A DNA stretch of 64,000 bases from Pegoplata infirma (GCA_963921195.1 OY992539.1:215804314-215868313), one strand, 5' to 3'. Positions 43,642 through 56,713 are shown, counted from the first letter of the stretch. Numbers and translations: made by a program. Notes: generated by a model from the sequence alone, not told the origin.

Positions 43642-45704
43642 GACCCAGCAAAAAAAAATCGAAGTGGTGCAAAAAGAATAAGTGATTCACTACATACATA
43701 GTAGCTATATGTGCCGATCTTCATATTCCATAAGAAGTACTTTTATAAGCACTTCCAAAACTGCTAAAAAAATGCCAATAATAACAACTTTCACCAGTTC
43801 TTTCCTCAATGATTTAGAAGTACCATTTTCATATGTGTTTACAAATGCAATTGAAAAGTACAAATTTGTGGCACTTAAGTATTGGATTTGTTTTGTTGAA
43901 TATTTTTTTTTTAATAATTTTCTCTGATTTAATAAAAAGTTAAATTTTATAAATGAATTTACTTGATATGCCGCAAAAGCGAATTTGTTATGTAAATGAT
44001 GTTATAAAAAAATACAGTTTCCAGATTTTTGTTAAAATTACCAAATGACTCAAGAAGTGCTAAAAAGATAACAAAAAAACTGTTAGCCCTTAAAAAAGAC
44101 AAGGGTTAAATATAACCAAAAAAGAGCTAAGTTGGTATTGCCGTTTAAAGGTATAAAAACTCTTCTAAAAATATACGATATCTGATTTAAAATGAGAGAA
44201 TTACTTTTTTTTATCTCTTCATTTTATTTATTGGATGTTTTTTTTAACTACATGTATAAAAACATTTTTTTTTATAATTTTTGGAGTTGTTTTGTAAATT
44301 ATGTACAAAAAAAAAACAATAAAAAGTTTCCAGATTATGGTAAAAATCAAATGACTTAAAAAGTGCTTAAAGGGCTAAAAAAGATAACCAAAAAAAGGTG
44401 GTAGCCTTAAAAAAAAGGGCTGAATTATAGCCACAAAATGACTAAGTTGGTATCGCTACTTTACTACTGTAAAATATACAAACAACTAACATGTAGTAAC
44501 TTACATAATTTTCTGAGTGCGGGGTTGAGATTTAATCGGTTAATAATCGGATAAATTTGAATTATTCGGTTAACCGAATAATAAAAATTTTAATTGAATA
44601 TAAAACTAAGAACTCTATGTACTTTTAAGAATTTTATTAATTTTATTGAAAAAAAAATCTTTAGCCGATATGGCGAAGCTCTATAATGTTAGCCCAAATA
44701 AAGATTTTTTGTATGGCACCCTGAAAATTTACCCTAAAATTGATACCCAAATTGATGCCGGGCTTAGATGCACTTCTAATAGAGTTTCGAATTCGGTACT
44801 ATTATATATCAACAAGACAAATTGGTTGGTTTTCAAATTTGTTTTCTATTATTTTTTAGGGCCGAAATTGCAATAATTTTATCGGTCGATATCTCCGTAA
44901 TGAAAAAAGATATGAAAAAAGATATCTTAAGGATTGCAAAAGTAATTTGAAGAATAAGTGAAGTATTTTTAGATGTGCTGAACTATAGTTCAATCATAAT
45001 TATATATAATATAATTATAATTATACATCATAAAATAATTCTCGGTTTTATAAGGTCCCGAACATTGCGAATATCTGAGTTTATGCAGTACTGTCAATCG
45101 AAAATCTAAATATCTCAAAATAAGATAAATCACTTCTAAGGCCAGATTCGGATTAAGCGCATGAAAAACTATTAGAAAATATATACATCCACATTTAATT
45201 AATAATTCCTATTAGCTAAACTAAATTATTAAAAACATCGATTTAATCTTAACAATTTCAAGTCTAAATATTACATAATAAATATTATACATTGTTAAAA
45301 ATATCGTTTTGGTTTTAATTATTATTAGTGTAAATACTAAAAAAAAAAACTCTTAAAATCAATCCCAAAAAGTCATGAAATATGTACTTATCAAGAAGTG
45401 ATGAAAAAATCACTTCTAAATCACCATATAAAAATTACATAATCACATCCAAAATGCCAAGAAATATATACTTCTAAAGAAGTGATGAAAAAAGCACTTC
45501 CAAAAGGTCAAGTTATATTAACATCCCGATCACTACTTCAGAAGTTGTGATAAAGATGTTAATATATATGTACATACTAAACACTAGTGATATTGTGTGT
45601 CACGCCCATTTAAAATTCATCAGTGTTTCAGCTGAAGAAGAAGTACATCTGGTTCATAAGTTGTGGTGAATTTTGTAGTGAATGGTAAGCTCTTTTTTTG
45701 CTGG
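43642..45704. mobile_element. Putative inverted-repeat element with CCCAGCAAAAAAA ends
   Basis: ACCCAGCAAAAAAAAATCGA at the left and TTTTTTTGCTGGGG at the right. Inside, 43915-44165 and 44270-44455 are a diverged direct duplication ending CTAAGTTGGTAT, followed by a 'CACTCA' MITE fragment at 44461-44519. The short end match makes the pairing tentative. Confidence 0.45.
44461..44519. mobile_element. MITE fragment, 'CACTCA' family
   Basis: Right end, TACTGTAAAATATACAAACA to TTTTCTGAGTG, nearly identical to 6930-6989. Confidence 0.8.
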
Positions 45705-46737
45705 GGACGAGTTTAAGGTTGGGGTGTCTGGGCTTATTGGTCATTTCAGTGTTAAAAAATTTTGTTGTCCCCTTATGAAACAATGTGGACCTTCGGGAAA
45801 ATTTCGATAAGTTCCGAGCTAACATGAATATCGTCTAGAAAAAAAATACGTATAGACTTAAATTTTATAAAGATTATTTCGTATTCATATGGATATCGTA
45901 GGTCTATGTTTTCACATAAATATCCTCAAAATTTACGCATTTTCATGAAAAAAATATTTAACAAAGCCGAACTTTTACAAGGTTATGCTACCGTGGGAAA
46001 GGCAAAAAACCTTTGTTCTCATATGGAAACAGCATATCATCAGCTTATTATTGTTTCGCTCTATACGCCAACAACTCGGTTTCGAGAAAAACGATAAAAT
46101 AGGTTTACCACAAATTTTCTCGAAAAGTAATCGACGGATTTTGTTTTAATGTTTACCATTTATTGCTACATATATTGTAAACGAAGTTTCTAGTTTTCAG
46201 ACTTTTACATATAATAGATCAAAAGATTTTAAGCTTTTAAGAAAATAAGATTTTATGGTATTATGCTCCATATCCAATTTTGCTTACACATTTGGGACTT
46301 TTGTGTGATATGGAGCAAATGAGTTCTCAATGCCAAACAAAATAACAATGAAACAAAAAGAGCTAGATCGGCAAAACTCGGTATTTAGAACACTTATATA
46401 GTCAGGTTGCATGGTATTAAAAATGGGGATGATCGGTCAATGGACACGCCTACCTCCCACACAACCTAAATGGCAAATATGACGTTACTTGAAATGTTTA
46501 GAAGTTACGGTATTAAAATTATAGGTACGTAGAATAGTATCAACATAATTAATCTTCATTCCAAAAATATGCAAGATCCGTTAATTTTTAAATAATCTAG
46601 AGCCTTTTCTATAACGCAAATTTTCAAAAAACGTCAAAATGGTGTGTTTTTTCTTAAAAAAATGCTGGATATCTCAAATTTGAAAAGATGTTTTAAAAAA
46701 CGGACTTCGGAATAAAAAAGAGGATATTTATATTATA
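45705..46737. other. Gene-free stretch
   Basis: Short open frames (for example 45906-46097) show no recognised domain or splice support. Nothing else seen. Confidence 0.4.
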
Positions 46738-46739
46738 TA

Positions 46740-47218
46740 CAGTCAAACCCGGTTATAACGAACTCCAAGGGACCAGTAAAAATTGTTCGTTATAAGCGAT
46801 GTTCGCTATAAGCGGGGTATATTTTATATCAACCTAGTTTTATTTCCAAAAAAAAAATTCCAATTTTGTTTTATTTGACGTTTTTTTGAAAGTAAACTAC
46901 TTATTGACAAGAAAACATTAAAAATATAAATAAATTTTATCAAAATTATAAGATTAATCAAAAATTTCTAACCATTTTTGAGTTTGGTAAACATAATTGC
47001 CGCAAATTTCAAAATATTTATTGGAGTTCGTTATAAAAAGGTAAATATACATGAAATTGTGTTCGTGGGACCATAATAAGTAGTTCGTTTTAACCGAGGA
47101 TTCGTTATAACCGAGTTCGTTATAAAAGAAGTATTTTGTGTGAAAATTGTTGCCAAAACGTCGGGACTTTAGAATTAGTTCGTTATAACCGAGAATTCGT
47201 TATAACCGAGTTCGACTG
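46740..47218. mobile_element. Tc1/mariner-pogo-type MITE, TA-flanked
   Basis: CAGTCAAACCCGGTTATAAC at the left and GTTATAACCGAGTTCGACTG at the right, flanked on both sides by TA. Inside are repeated GTTCGTTATAA words. A CAGT start with TA duplication fits the mariner/pogo group. 479 bp, non-coding. Confidence 0.88.
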
Positions 47219-47222
47219 TATA

Positions 47223-47731
47223 TCCCTAGTAAAAATATTATGCTAATTTTACTGAATAGATCTAATTTGATCCGTAAAATGGTTGTATCAAATAATATCT
47301 AATTGTATTACTTTAGATCAAAAAATATAAAAATTGATACAATTTGATCCTGAATTTGGTCAAATCTAATTAGATCAAATTGATCTTATAATATCAATTT
47401 TTATATAATTTGATGAGCAAAACCAAAATACGAATCTAATCATATATGGAGCAATATCTAACCATATAAAGTGGATCAACCGTATCAAAGTGATAGATAC
47501 AATATGCCTGTTCGTTTACCTTACTACAATCTACTCATTTTTACTACTTTTACTACAGCTGGAAATTTTCAGTACAAAAAGTAAACAAAAATTTCCAGTT
47601 GTAGTAAAAATAGTAAGAAATTTAAGTAAACAAACAGACCTATTTTTATATAAATTTATACGGAAGCATATTAACTCATATAAGATTGTATCAAATTATA
47701 TATGATTAGACCAGAAAATTTTTACTCGGGA
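47223..47731. mobile_element. Inverted-repeat element, TCCCTAGTAAAAAT ends
   Basis: TCCCTAGTAAAAAT at the left, ATTTTTACTCGGGA at the right. Interior dense in GATCTAATTNGATC and ATATGATTAGA words. It starts only five bases after the preceding MITE. Confidence 0.65.
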
Positions 47732-49415
47732 TTCCATTCCTAACTTATTTTTTTCAAAAATGGTGATATAGCTTCTTAGAAAGAAACGGCTGAAAAATTC
47801 AATAAACGATTTTTTTTGCCATTTTTTGACTCATTTTTAAAACCCCTTAATCCCCGATAAGGCCGAGACACCCCAATCTTAGGATTGTCTCTTTTATATA
47901 TATTTTGAGTTTCATGCAAATCGGTTCATAAGGTTTGAGATACTCTTGTCATAATCTAAAACCTTTTCAATAGCAAAATGGTCTCAGAATCTAAAACCTT
48001 TTCTATAGAAAAGGTCTATATGAAGGTTTCTATATAAAAACTACATATATTTAAATCCACTGAAAATTAATTTTTTTCCAATTTAAAATTGTGTGTACTT
48101 CAAAATACAAAACATGGTGGATTTTTCTGTTTCACTCCGTTTTATTGTTATCAATTGTCTTCTTCAAATTTTATACACTTACACACACCCTTTCATAACT
48201 TCACTCAACCTAAAAATTGTCTACCGGTCATTTTTTATTAGCGGTCATATAAAACAAAAAAAAAAACAAAAAACATTTGTTTTTAATAAATACACTTTTA
48301 TGCTAATATAAATGAGTAATATTATTAATATTTTTTTTTCTTCAAATCCACGTGGATTTAGTGTTTATAAATAATTTTCTTAAAATAATTTAGGTTACTT
48401 GTTGTGTATGCAGCGTAAAGCAAAATAAAACATAACCTTAATTTAAACACAAAAAAAAATACAATATTAATTACATTATTTACAACAAGTTTTGTCTTTC
48501 TACAATTAAATTAACAAAAAAAAAACTGCTTTATAAATAAATAAAGAAAATAAATAAAAAAAACAAAAACACTGTTGTTTAAATAAACGAATGGAAAAAA
48601 ATCTTACTTGCTAATGTTTACCTTTTTTATTGTATTTCTATTAATTGTTATGTTTTGTGCTGCTAATTCTTGAATCGAAATCGGCAAAACGAAAATATAG
48701 AAAACAAAAATAAAGTTGTTACTAAATGATCTTCGTTTGTCGTTCGTGTGTTCTTGTTTTATGTAGTCACATACAAAACATTTAATAGTTGTTGTATCAA
48801 GTAGAATTTATAAATTTTAACGTTCACCAACACTGAAGACTGGATGTTTTTATTTTGCGTGTTTACAAATTGTTGTTTTTCGTTTTTTTTTATATAGCGG
48901 ACTTTATCAAGGTTTTTTTAATAACAACTTCTTTTTAATAAGAAAATTGTATTGTTTTTATTAGCAGATATATTTTTGTTGTTTTGTGCTCTCTTGTAAA
49001 CATGGAAATGAAATTTACGGTTGTTTTTTATTTTTTTTTTACTTTTCTGTTTATTTTGTATCACCCTTCTCTCTTTCTTATTATGGGTCTCTTTTACTCT
49101 TCACTGTGTGTTGTGTTTGGTTTATAACCATTCAAAATCGATATCGTGCGTATTTTTGTTGTTATTATAATTATTATTGGTGGTGTTAATTTGATGTTGA
49201 TGTTAATGCTTTTTTTGTTGTTGTATTGCACACTGTAAATACAAAAAAAAGACAAATCCATAAATAAAAATACCAAAATAAATAATATAAAATACAACTC
49301 TGTGACAAAGTTGCCAGTTGCAACGATTTTTCGAAATTTAACAGATTTCTACTGAAAATGGGGATAAAATTATCATGTTGGATGCAAGACATTCTCTTGG
49401 TTTGAAACCATTTTA
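47732..49415. other. AT-rich region, possible FoxK 5' non-coding exon or promoter
   Basis: No coding gene. At about 47945-48020 isolated CTATAGAAAA / TCTCAGAATCTAAA words of the satellite family occur. Minus-strand donor-like sites AGCAA/GTAAGA (48607) and AAAAG/GTAAAC (48621) could belong to an upstream FoxK exon; this is a guess. Confidence 0.3.
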
Positions 49416-49419
49416 CTTC

Positions 49420-49544
49420 ACCCTCCTACTGCACCGTCCAAAATTATGTAGATATAAAGCAACAAACACACAAAACAACAAAAATTTGTTATTGTTTTGT
49501 GTGGTTTTATATCTACATAATTATGGAAGGTGTAGCAGGAGGGT
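49420..49544. repeat. 125-bp hairpin
   Basis: ACCCTCCTACTGCACCGTCC and AATTATGTAGATATAAA pair with TTTATATCTACATAATTATG and TGTAGCAGGAGGGT; the centre is an ACAAAACAACA/TTGTTTTGTG palindrome. Likely a tiny MITE. Confidence 0.8.
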
Positions 49545-49634
49545 CATATACACAGAAAAAAAAAGTCGAGGTAATGTTATCTAGGCTGGCTTAGGTGAAT
49601 TATTTTTGTATGAAACTTAAAAGCCACGACTTGT

Positions 49635-51461
49635 TACACGCAAAAAAAAACTTGTGTCGGAGTGAGCAAAAATCTGGCATAATTTTACCAAAAATATGCT
49701 AAAACTACAACCGACGAAGTAGTTTTCGTAATTTAACGAAAACACTTATGTAAAAAATTTTGAAGAAAATGCTAATGCTATTTAAGCAAAAACTTGGTAA
49801 AATATACCAAAAGAAATATGGTGAAATATACCAAAATTATTAGAAAATGTGACTAAAAATAATGCTAAAAATTACCACATTTATGCTAAAATAATTTTTC
49901 TATAAAATTTTTGTAAAAATTTGTATATTTGTTGAATTTAAAATTTTCACAGAACAAATCCATATTAATACAATAAATGTTGTGCAGGATTTTATTTACC
50001 ACCGACCAACTGACCCTTTATGTAAAATGTTCTCCAGTGACTGCTGCATACGCTTTTTCTTGAAGTGAAGGATCCGCTATAGCTTCACGAATTTATTTAA
50101 AAGCATCCTGTAAAAATAGAAAACTATTACAATCATAAATTTTTAATTTAGAAAACTAGTAAATCCCATTGGTCTTTTGGTTAGGAGGAACACTTACTTT
50201 GTGATTCCATTTGTAACTCATCCAAACAGGTTTGGACTCCATTGGCTTTGCTATATAAATGAGTTTTTAGGTTTTAATTTTATGACTAAAGGGAGGACTG
50301 GTGCCCACGCTTTTTATTGTAGTGAAGGATTCGCCATAGCTTCAAAAATTTATTTAGCAGTACCCTGTAAAAATAGAAAATTATTACCAAACACTAATTT
50401 TTAACCCTTTCACTCCCCTTGTACACTACAGTGTACACATCTTTAAAAGTTCATTAAAAATTAACCGTACAACATTTTTGTGTTTTGTTTTGATTAGATT
50501 GATAATTGAAGGGTTATCTTTACAATAGATGTGCTCGGAAAAATAAATTTGCATTCAGGTGGACTCTACACGCAATATTTGGTGGCAAACTGGAAATTTT
50601 TCAAATAACGTAAAAAAATTGCAAAACAAAATAAACGTTAAAAAGTTCTCAAAAATCGAATAATAATCGTACAAGCTTTCTTAAAAGCGGATTTTGTAGA
50701 ACTTTTCGGTACGAAAAATACAAAATTCGAATTTTGGAAAAATGTTTACTCGTTCGGTAGATATTGCATGTGAAAGCTTCAAGTTTGGTTGGATATATCT
50801 CCGCTAGAGGGCGCGGTAGACCAACGAAATCAACAAAAAGTTTTTACTTTGTATAGATATACATTTTCACAAATTTTGGTCAAGAAATTACTAGCCAAAA
50901 AAAGTCGGTAGTGAAAGGGTTAACTAAAAATCTATTAAACCTTATTGGTGTCTTCGGAATAGGGGTATACTCACTTTATTATTCCATTTGTAATTCATTG
51001 AAACAAACGTCTGGGACTCCATTGGTTTTGCTAAATGAATGGTGTTTTAAGTTATGACAGCAAAATTAACTTTAGCATTTTTTTATCTTACATTTATTTA
51101 TCTTTTAAAAAACTTATTATTTATTTTTATTTATTAATTTATTTTAATTTTATTTATCAATTTCCTTTTTACGTTTTTATAACACAAAAAATAAACGAAG
51201 CACGCACAAAAAAATACAAAATGAAAATGGCGGTCTGTATTTGTTTTTTTTGTTGGTGTTTTCTTTCGATAAATTTGTGTGCAAGTAATTTGCGTTATTG
51301 TGCAAGCTACTTGGTTATTTTACATAAAAGACTAATTATGTTACTTTAACATCGACAAGCATAATTTTAGCAAAAATTTGGTAAAAATTTTTTTTTGGTA
51401 TGAAAAAAATTTTACCAAGTAGGATTGCTCAATCTGACACAGATTTTTTTTTTTGCGTGTA
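49635..51461. mobile_element. Inner element with TACACGCAAAAAAA ends
   Basis: TACACGCAAAAAAAAACTTG and GTGTCGGAG at the left mirror CTGACACAG and TTTTTTTTTTGCGTGTA at the right. Two related internal segments (about 50100-50300 and 50930-51060, with CCATTTGTAA.TCAT and GGACTCCATTGG) show an internal duplication. Hosts a TTAA-flanked MITE. Confidence 0.75.
50405..50919. mobile_element. piggyBac-like MITE, TTAA-flanked
   Basis: CCCTTTCACTCCCC at the left and TAGTGAAAGGG at the right, with TTAA on both sides (50401-50404, 50920-50923). TTAA duplication with a CCY start is the piggyBac hallmark. 515 bp, no transposase. Confidence 0.85.
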
Positions 51462-51700
51462 CCTATGCCACCAGTATAATTTTACTTTACAATTTCAACA
51501 ATTAACCATGTAAGATTTACAAAGGAAAATAGATAAAATTTCGAATTTAGTTTTATTTTGTTTTTTAGTGTCATTGTGAATTTTCGTTTTAAAAAAAAAT
51601 TAATTAAAAAAATATGTACATACATATTTTGTAAAAATATTTATTAATACCGACAACATATCTGATTTCATTAATTTACATCGTTGTCACAAATCTCTCA

Positions 51701-51998
51701 ATGCGGTAAGTGATTATGAAATTGAGATTAAGTAATTATTTAATTGTAAATGTTATGTTTTCCATTCTTTACAGGAATGAGCAGTAAAAGGAGCTCTAGG
51801 AACTCGCTGATTAGTCGGCTTTTGACCTGTAATAACGCTTTAAATGAGTCATTGGGAAACAAACTAGACGATTATATTTATAACACAATCCACGTCACAA
51901 GATGCACCACTGAACAGTGTAATATAGAATTTTTATTATCAGAATCTGAGACTTTTCCTATTGGAAAACAGTTTCTCAATCTGAGGCTTTTTCTATAG
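51701..51998 (+). pseudogene. Fragment of an unidentified spliced gene truncated by satellite
   Basis: A donor GCG/GTAAGT at 51706 and acceptor TTCTTTACAG ending 51774 define a 69-base intron of typical fly size. The exon after it opens with MSSKRSSRNSLISRLLTCNN and continues in mixed, protein-like composition (ALNESLGNKLDDYIYNTI) until it runs into the 35-bp array at about 51939. The protein is not recognised. It could be the remnant of the outer element's own gene or of a captured host gene; it is cut off, so no function can be assigned. Confidence 0.35.
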
Positions 51999-53640
51999 GT
52001 AAACTATTTCAGAATCTGATACATCTTCTGTAGGAAAAATGTCTCAGAATCTGACACTTTTTCTATATGAAAAATGTATCAAAATCTGAAATTTTTTCTA
52101 TTGGAAAAATGTCTCAGAATCTGTGACTTTTTTTTAGGAAAAATGTCTTAGAATCTGAGACTTTTTCTATAGGAAAAATGTCTTAGAATCTGAGGCATTT
52201 TCTATAGGAAAAATGTCTCAGAATCTGAGACTTTTTCTATAGGAAAAATGTCTCAGAATCTGAGACTTTTTCTATAGGAAAAATGTCTCAGAATCTGAGA
52301 CTTTTTCTATAGGAAAAATGTCTCAGAATCTAAGACTTTTTCTATAGGAAAAATGTCTCAGAATCTGAGACTTTTTCTATAGGAAATACTTTTTCTATAG
52401 GAAAAATGTCTCAGAATCTGAGACTTTTTCTATAGGAAAAATGTCTCAGAATCTGAGACTTTTTCTATAGGAAAAATGTCTCAGAATCTGAGACTTTTTC
52501 TATAGGAAAAATATCTCAGAATCTGAGACTTTTTCTTTAGGAAAAATGTCTCAGAATCTGAGGCTTTTTCTATAGGAAAAATGTCTCAGAATCTGAGACT
52601 TTTTCTTTAGGAAAAATGTCTCAGAATCTGAGACTTTTTCTTTAGGAAAAATGTCTCAGAATCTGAGACTTTTTATAGGAAAAATGTCTCAGAATCTGAG
52701 ACTTTTTCTATAGGAAAAATGTCTCAGAATCTGAGACTTTTTCTATACGAAAAATGTCTCAGAACCTGAGACTTTTTCTATAGGAAAAATTTCTCAGAAT
52801 CTGAGACTTTTTCTATAGGAAAAATGTCTCAGAATCTGAGACTTTTTCTATAGGAAAAATGTCTCAGAATCTGAGACTTATTCTATAGGAAAAATGTCTC
52901 AGAATCTGAGACTTTTTCTATAGGAAAAATGTCTCAGAATCTGAGACTTTTTCTATAGGAAAAATGCATTAGAATCTGAGACTTTTTCTATAGGAAAAAT
53001 GTCTCAGAATCTGAGACTTTTTCTATAGGAAAAATGTCTCAGAATCTGAGACTTTTTCTATAGGATAAATGTCTCAGAATCTAAGACTTTTTCTATAGAA
53101 AACATGTCTCAGAACTTTTTTTTATAGGAAACATGTCTCAGAATCTGAGACTTTTTCTATAGGAAAAATGTCTCAGAATGTGAGACTTTTTCTTTAAGAA
53201 AATATCGAAGAATCTGAGACTGTCCGTAGAAAAAATGTCTCAGAATCTGATACTTTTTCTATAGGAAAAATGCATAAACAAATGTCTAAATTTTTCTACC
53301 CAAAATGTCTCAGAATATGAGATTATTTCTTTGGCAAATATCTCTCTTAATATGAGATTTTTTTCTGTACAAAAATGTTTCAGAATCTCAGATACTTTCT
53401 ATACAAAATATGTCTCAGAATTTATGATTTTTTGTATAGAAAAAATGTCACAGAATCTAAAATTTTTTTTTATAAAAAGAATGTCACATAATCTGAGATT
53501 TTTTCGATAGAAAAAATGTCACATAATTTGATATTTTTTCTATAGAAAAAATGTCTAACTTTCTGAGATTTTTTTCTATAGAAAAAATGTCTCAGTATCT
53601 GAGTTTTTTCTATAGACAAATATCTCAGAATATTCCTTAA
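51939..53640 (+). repeat. 35-bp tandem satellite built of two palindromes
   Basis: About 45-48 units. Each unit has the palindrome TCTCAGAATCTGAGA and a second, CTATAG-centred one (TTTTTCTATAGGAAAAA). The middle (about 52200-53060) is nearly uniform; both flanks are diverged, with some deletions (for example a short unit at 52380). Frames over it are artefacts. Isolated units are found elsewhere in the window. Confidence 0.95.
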
Positions 53641-54000
53641 AGATAAACAACAGTTGTAATTTATAATTAAAAAAAATATATTTTTTACAAATAAAAACAC
53701 AATAAAATCAATAATTTTTTTTATTTGAGGGTGGAATTATTTTTAGTTGCTAATTAACAAAATAAAATAGATAAACTACCAAAGTTTATGTATAAATATT
53801 TACTTGTAAAGTTTACAAAGTTTACTAGGAATATTTCCTAATAGCATAGTTAATTTTTCGAACATATAATTTTTTAAAAATCACCTTGGCTTTTTTGTAA
53901 TATTGTCTAAAAACTTTGTAGGCTCTATGTTATCTTGGCACTTAGATAAAATTATACTATGTTTTTAGGTAATATTACCTCGATTTTTTTTTGTGTGTAT

Positions 54001-55387
54001 AAGTTTTTCTTTTCAATTCACAATTCGTTTATGAAAAGAGACAATTTATAACAGGCTTTATAATCAAGATTACCGTTGAAAATTTTTTAAAAGTAGCACA
54101 AAAAAGTCGTTTTATTTTTAAAGTCGCACAGTCGTTTTTTTAAGTTGTTTTTTTAAGTCGCACAGTCGTTTTTTTTTAAATAAAAGTCTCCACTATTGTT
54201 TAACGTTTTTTATTAAACCAAAACAAAGCTAATAAAACAAAGAAGAACCAACAATTAAAACGTGGGACATTTTAAATAAACTCTCTGTCATTTCGTTTAG
54301 AAAATAAAATAAATATTTTTGTAATTTTACTAATTCTGTTTGCTGAATTTAAAAAAAGTTTTTGCCTTTATATCCAGACAGAAATTAAGCAAATCGCGTC
54401 TGATCAGTAGATTTCTAATATGGCTCAGAAACAATGTAATTTCAGCAGATTTTTCTATGAGATATATGAGTGGATGTACTTTCATGCACTTAAAAAATTT
54501 AGTAAAATATTTGTTTAATAAAAAAATTTTTTTTTAAACAAATTTTTCAGAGTAATTTTCTCTGATAAAAAAATCTGAATTGAAAAAAATTTATGAATAA
54601 AAAATGTGTAACAAAACTTATAGAAAACATATTCAATAAGGCGTGATTAGGCGAGAGAGAATTCCCCTAGACTTAAAGTAAAAAACAACTCTGTTGTAAC
54701 TTTTAAAATTGGATTGTCAAATAAAATTTTATTATATATTTTTTAATTACTTTAATTCGGTTTCCAATCTACAAATTATTGACTAAATGTGCGAAAACAA
54801 ATAATAATATAATGAAAATGGTAAGCAAAAGCAAGTATTAAAGAAATGAGATTTGACACAACAATTTTTAAAGTCAAAAGTATATTACCACAGACTTGTG
54901 TTTTTCTTTAAATCTAGGGGTCTTTCCCTGTCTAAACGCGCCTATAGACATTTGTGTGGCATTTTGTTTTTCAAGAAATTCTGAAATTCCAAGAAATTTT
55001 GCTAATCGAAAAGTAAATTCAGAAAAATTTTTTTTGGAAACATTTTACAGAAAATTTTCTTCAAAAAAAATCTGTCAGTAATTCATTTCTATAAGAAAAA
55101 TATATTTTTTAACAAAAAATAGTGGACCTGTTTGGGATTTCGCTTTGGTACTATATTGAGAGGAAAAATGTTGAAAAAAATTTAAAAAAAAATACCAATT
55201 TATATGAAAATATAAAAAAATATGCATTTATTTCAAAATATCCAATTACAAATCCATGCCATTTAAATTTATTTTAACGATTCGGATCAATATTTGATTT
55301 ATATCAAATCTAAAGTGCCTAGTAAAAATATGAATTTTCATGAAAGTACTTGCCCTAGAGATCAATATAGTGAATGAGCGTGTTCAC
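54001..55387. other. Gene-free AT-rich stretch
   Basis: No gene, MITE ends or hairpin could be supported; open frames such as 54340-54537 lack any recognisable domain. Confidence 0.4.
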
Positions 55388-55733
55388 CAGAGAAACCTGC
55401 TACTCAACATGATATGTAGCATGTTTTGATTATTTGACTCTGCTGAAAGCATTTTTTTGTAAATGTTTTAAAATATTGTAATAATTTTTTTTTGTTTTAT
55501 TTAATTTTTTAGTTAAAAATACTTTTTATGATTTCTTTTGTATATTTCCTTGAATAACTTAAATAAATATTAATTTCAATAAAACTGCTAATGTATCAGT
55601 TTGTGATCAAATGTAGCATAAATTTTTTCAGTCACCAATGTTGAGTAGCGCTCACTCAACATGTTTACTAAAATGTCAAAAAATAAAACCGTTCAACAGA
55701 ATGTTGAGGAGCAGTTGAGTAGCAGTTTCTCTG
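55388..55733. mobile_element. MITE with CAGAGAAAC..TGCTACTCAAC ends
   Basis: CAGAGAAACCTGCTACTCAAC-type left end is mirrored by GTTGAGTAGCAGTTTCTCTG at the right (one base difference in length). Further GTTGAGTAGC and GTTGAGGAGC words lie inside. About 346 bp. Confidence 0.8.
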
Positions 55734-55989
55734 CCATTAATGCCTTCGTTAGACCGAATTTACATTAGGCAATTTTTACAAATTGAGAATTGCGAATGAA
55801 AAAACAAAACGAATTGCCAGTACGAGCAAGTTTTGTCCCCCTTCCATTCCTATTACCCCTCTCTCCTATAAACTAAGAATTGCGGCAATTAAATTTGCCC
55901 TTTTTAACATTTGTGATATTTAAAACTTAAAAAAAAAAAAAAAATCGCGTTTTGGCACATAAGGGGTTAATGAAATTTCATGTAAAGGA

Positions 55990-56713
55990 ATGGAGTTTGT
56001 AATCCGTGAATACCCACACGATTGGCTTAAATCAACATTTATCACCATACCGAAGAAAAATAATGCGAGGAAATGCAGTGAATATAGACTAATTAGCCTA
56101 ATGTGCCATGCGTTAAAAATATTTCTAAGAATAATACACAATAGAATATACGCCAAATGCGAAGCCGCTATGGGAAAATCCCAATTTAGTTTTAAAGAAG
56201 GAATGGGTACTCGAGAAGATTTACTTAGTATCCAGATACTTATTCAAAATTGTCGGGATGTCCAAAAAGATGTCTTCCTGTGCTTTATAGACTACGAGAA
56301 AGCCTTTGAAACTGTCCAACATGGCAAGCTTATGGAAATACTAACATCCATTGTAATTAAAGAAAAAGAAATAAGATGCATAAAAAATCTATACTGGAAT
56401 CAGTCGGCACGAATTCAAATCAATGGCGAAACTACAGAAGAAATTAATATTTCAAAGGGAGTCAGACAGGGATGTATACTATCTCCCTTGTTATTTAACA
56501 TATATTCGCAGAAATTTATTCAGGAATCTGTTGATGGAGAGAGGATATGCATTAAAGTGAACGGAATGTTTATCAATAACATTCGGTATGCTGATGACAC
56601 CACCTTACTGGCAGGCAGCATATCTGGTCTACAGAAGCTGGTAGACAAACTTACCTGTGTAAGTGAGTCATTCGGTTTTAGAATAAATATAAAAAAGACA
56701 AAATACATGGTTA
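55990..56713 (+). pseudogene. Reverse transcriptase, N-terminal and catalytic part, LINE copy 4
   Basis: Open from MEFVIREYPHDWLKSTFITI (IPKKNN at 20-25), with catalytic FIDYEKAFETV (aspartate at about 101), GVRQGCILSPLLFN at 157-170 and the YADD box at 200-203. The protein runs into the MITE at KTKYMV. Upstream endonuclease absent. Confidence 0.85.

Larger units (their letters stand above)
49549..54000. mobile_element. Outer 4.45-kb element of a three-level nest
   Basis: Left end ATACACAG(A)n then TCGAGGTAATGTTA, right end TAATATTACCTCGA then (T)nGTGTGTAT. It encloses the inner element, a short spliced-looking gene fragment and the 35-bp satellite array. No transposase recognised. Confidence 0.6.

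Noticed and set aside
51939..53640. CRISPR-like array
   Set aside because: Units are contiguous 35-bp tandem repeats without unique spacers, in a eukaryotic transposon context.
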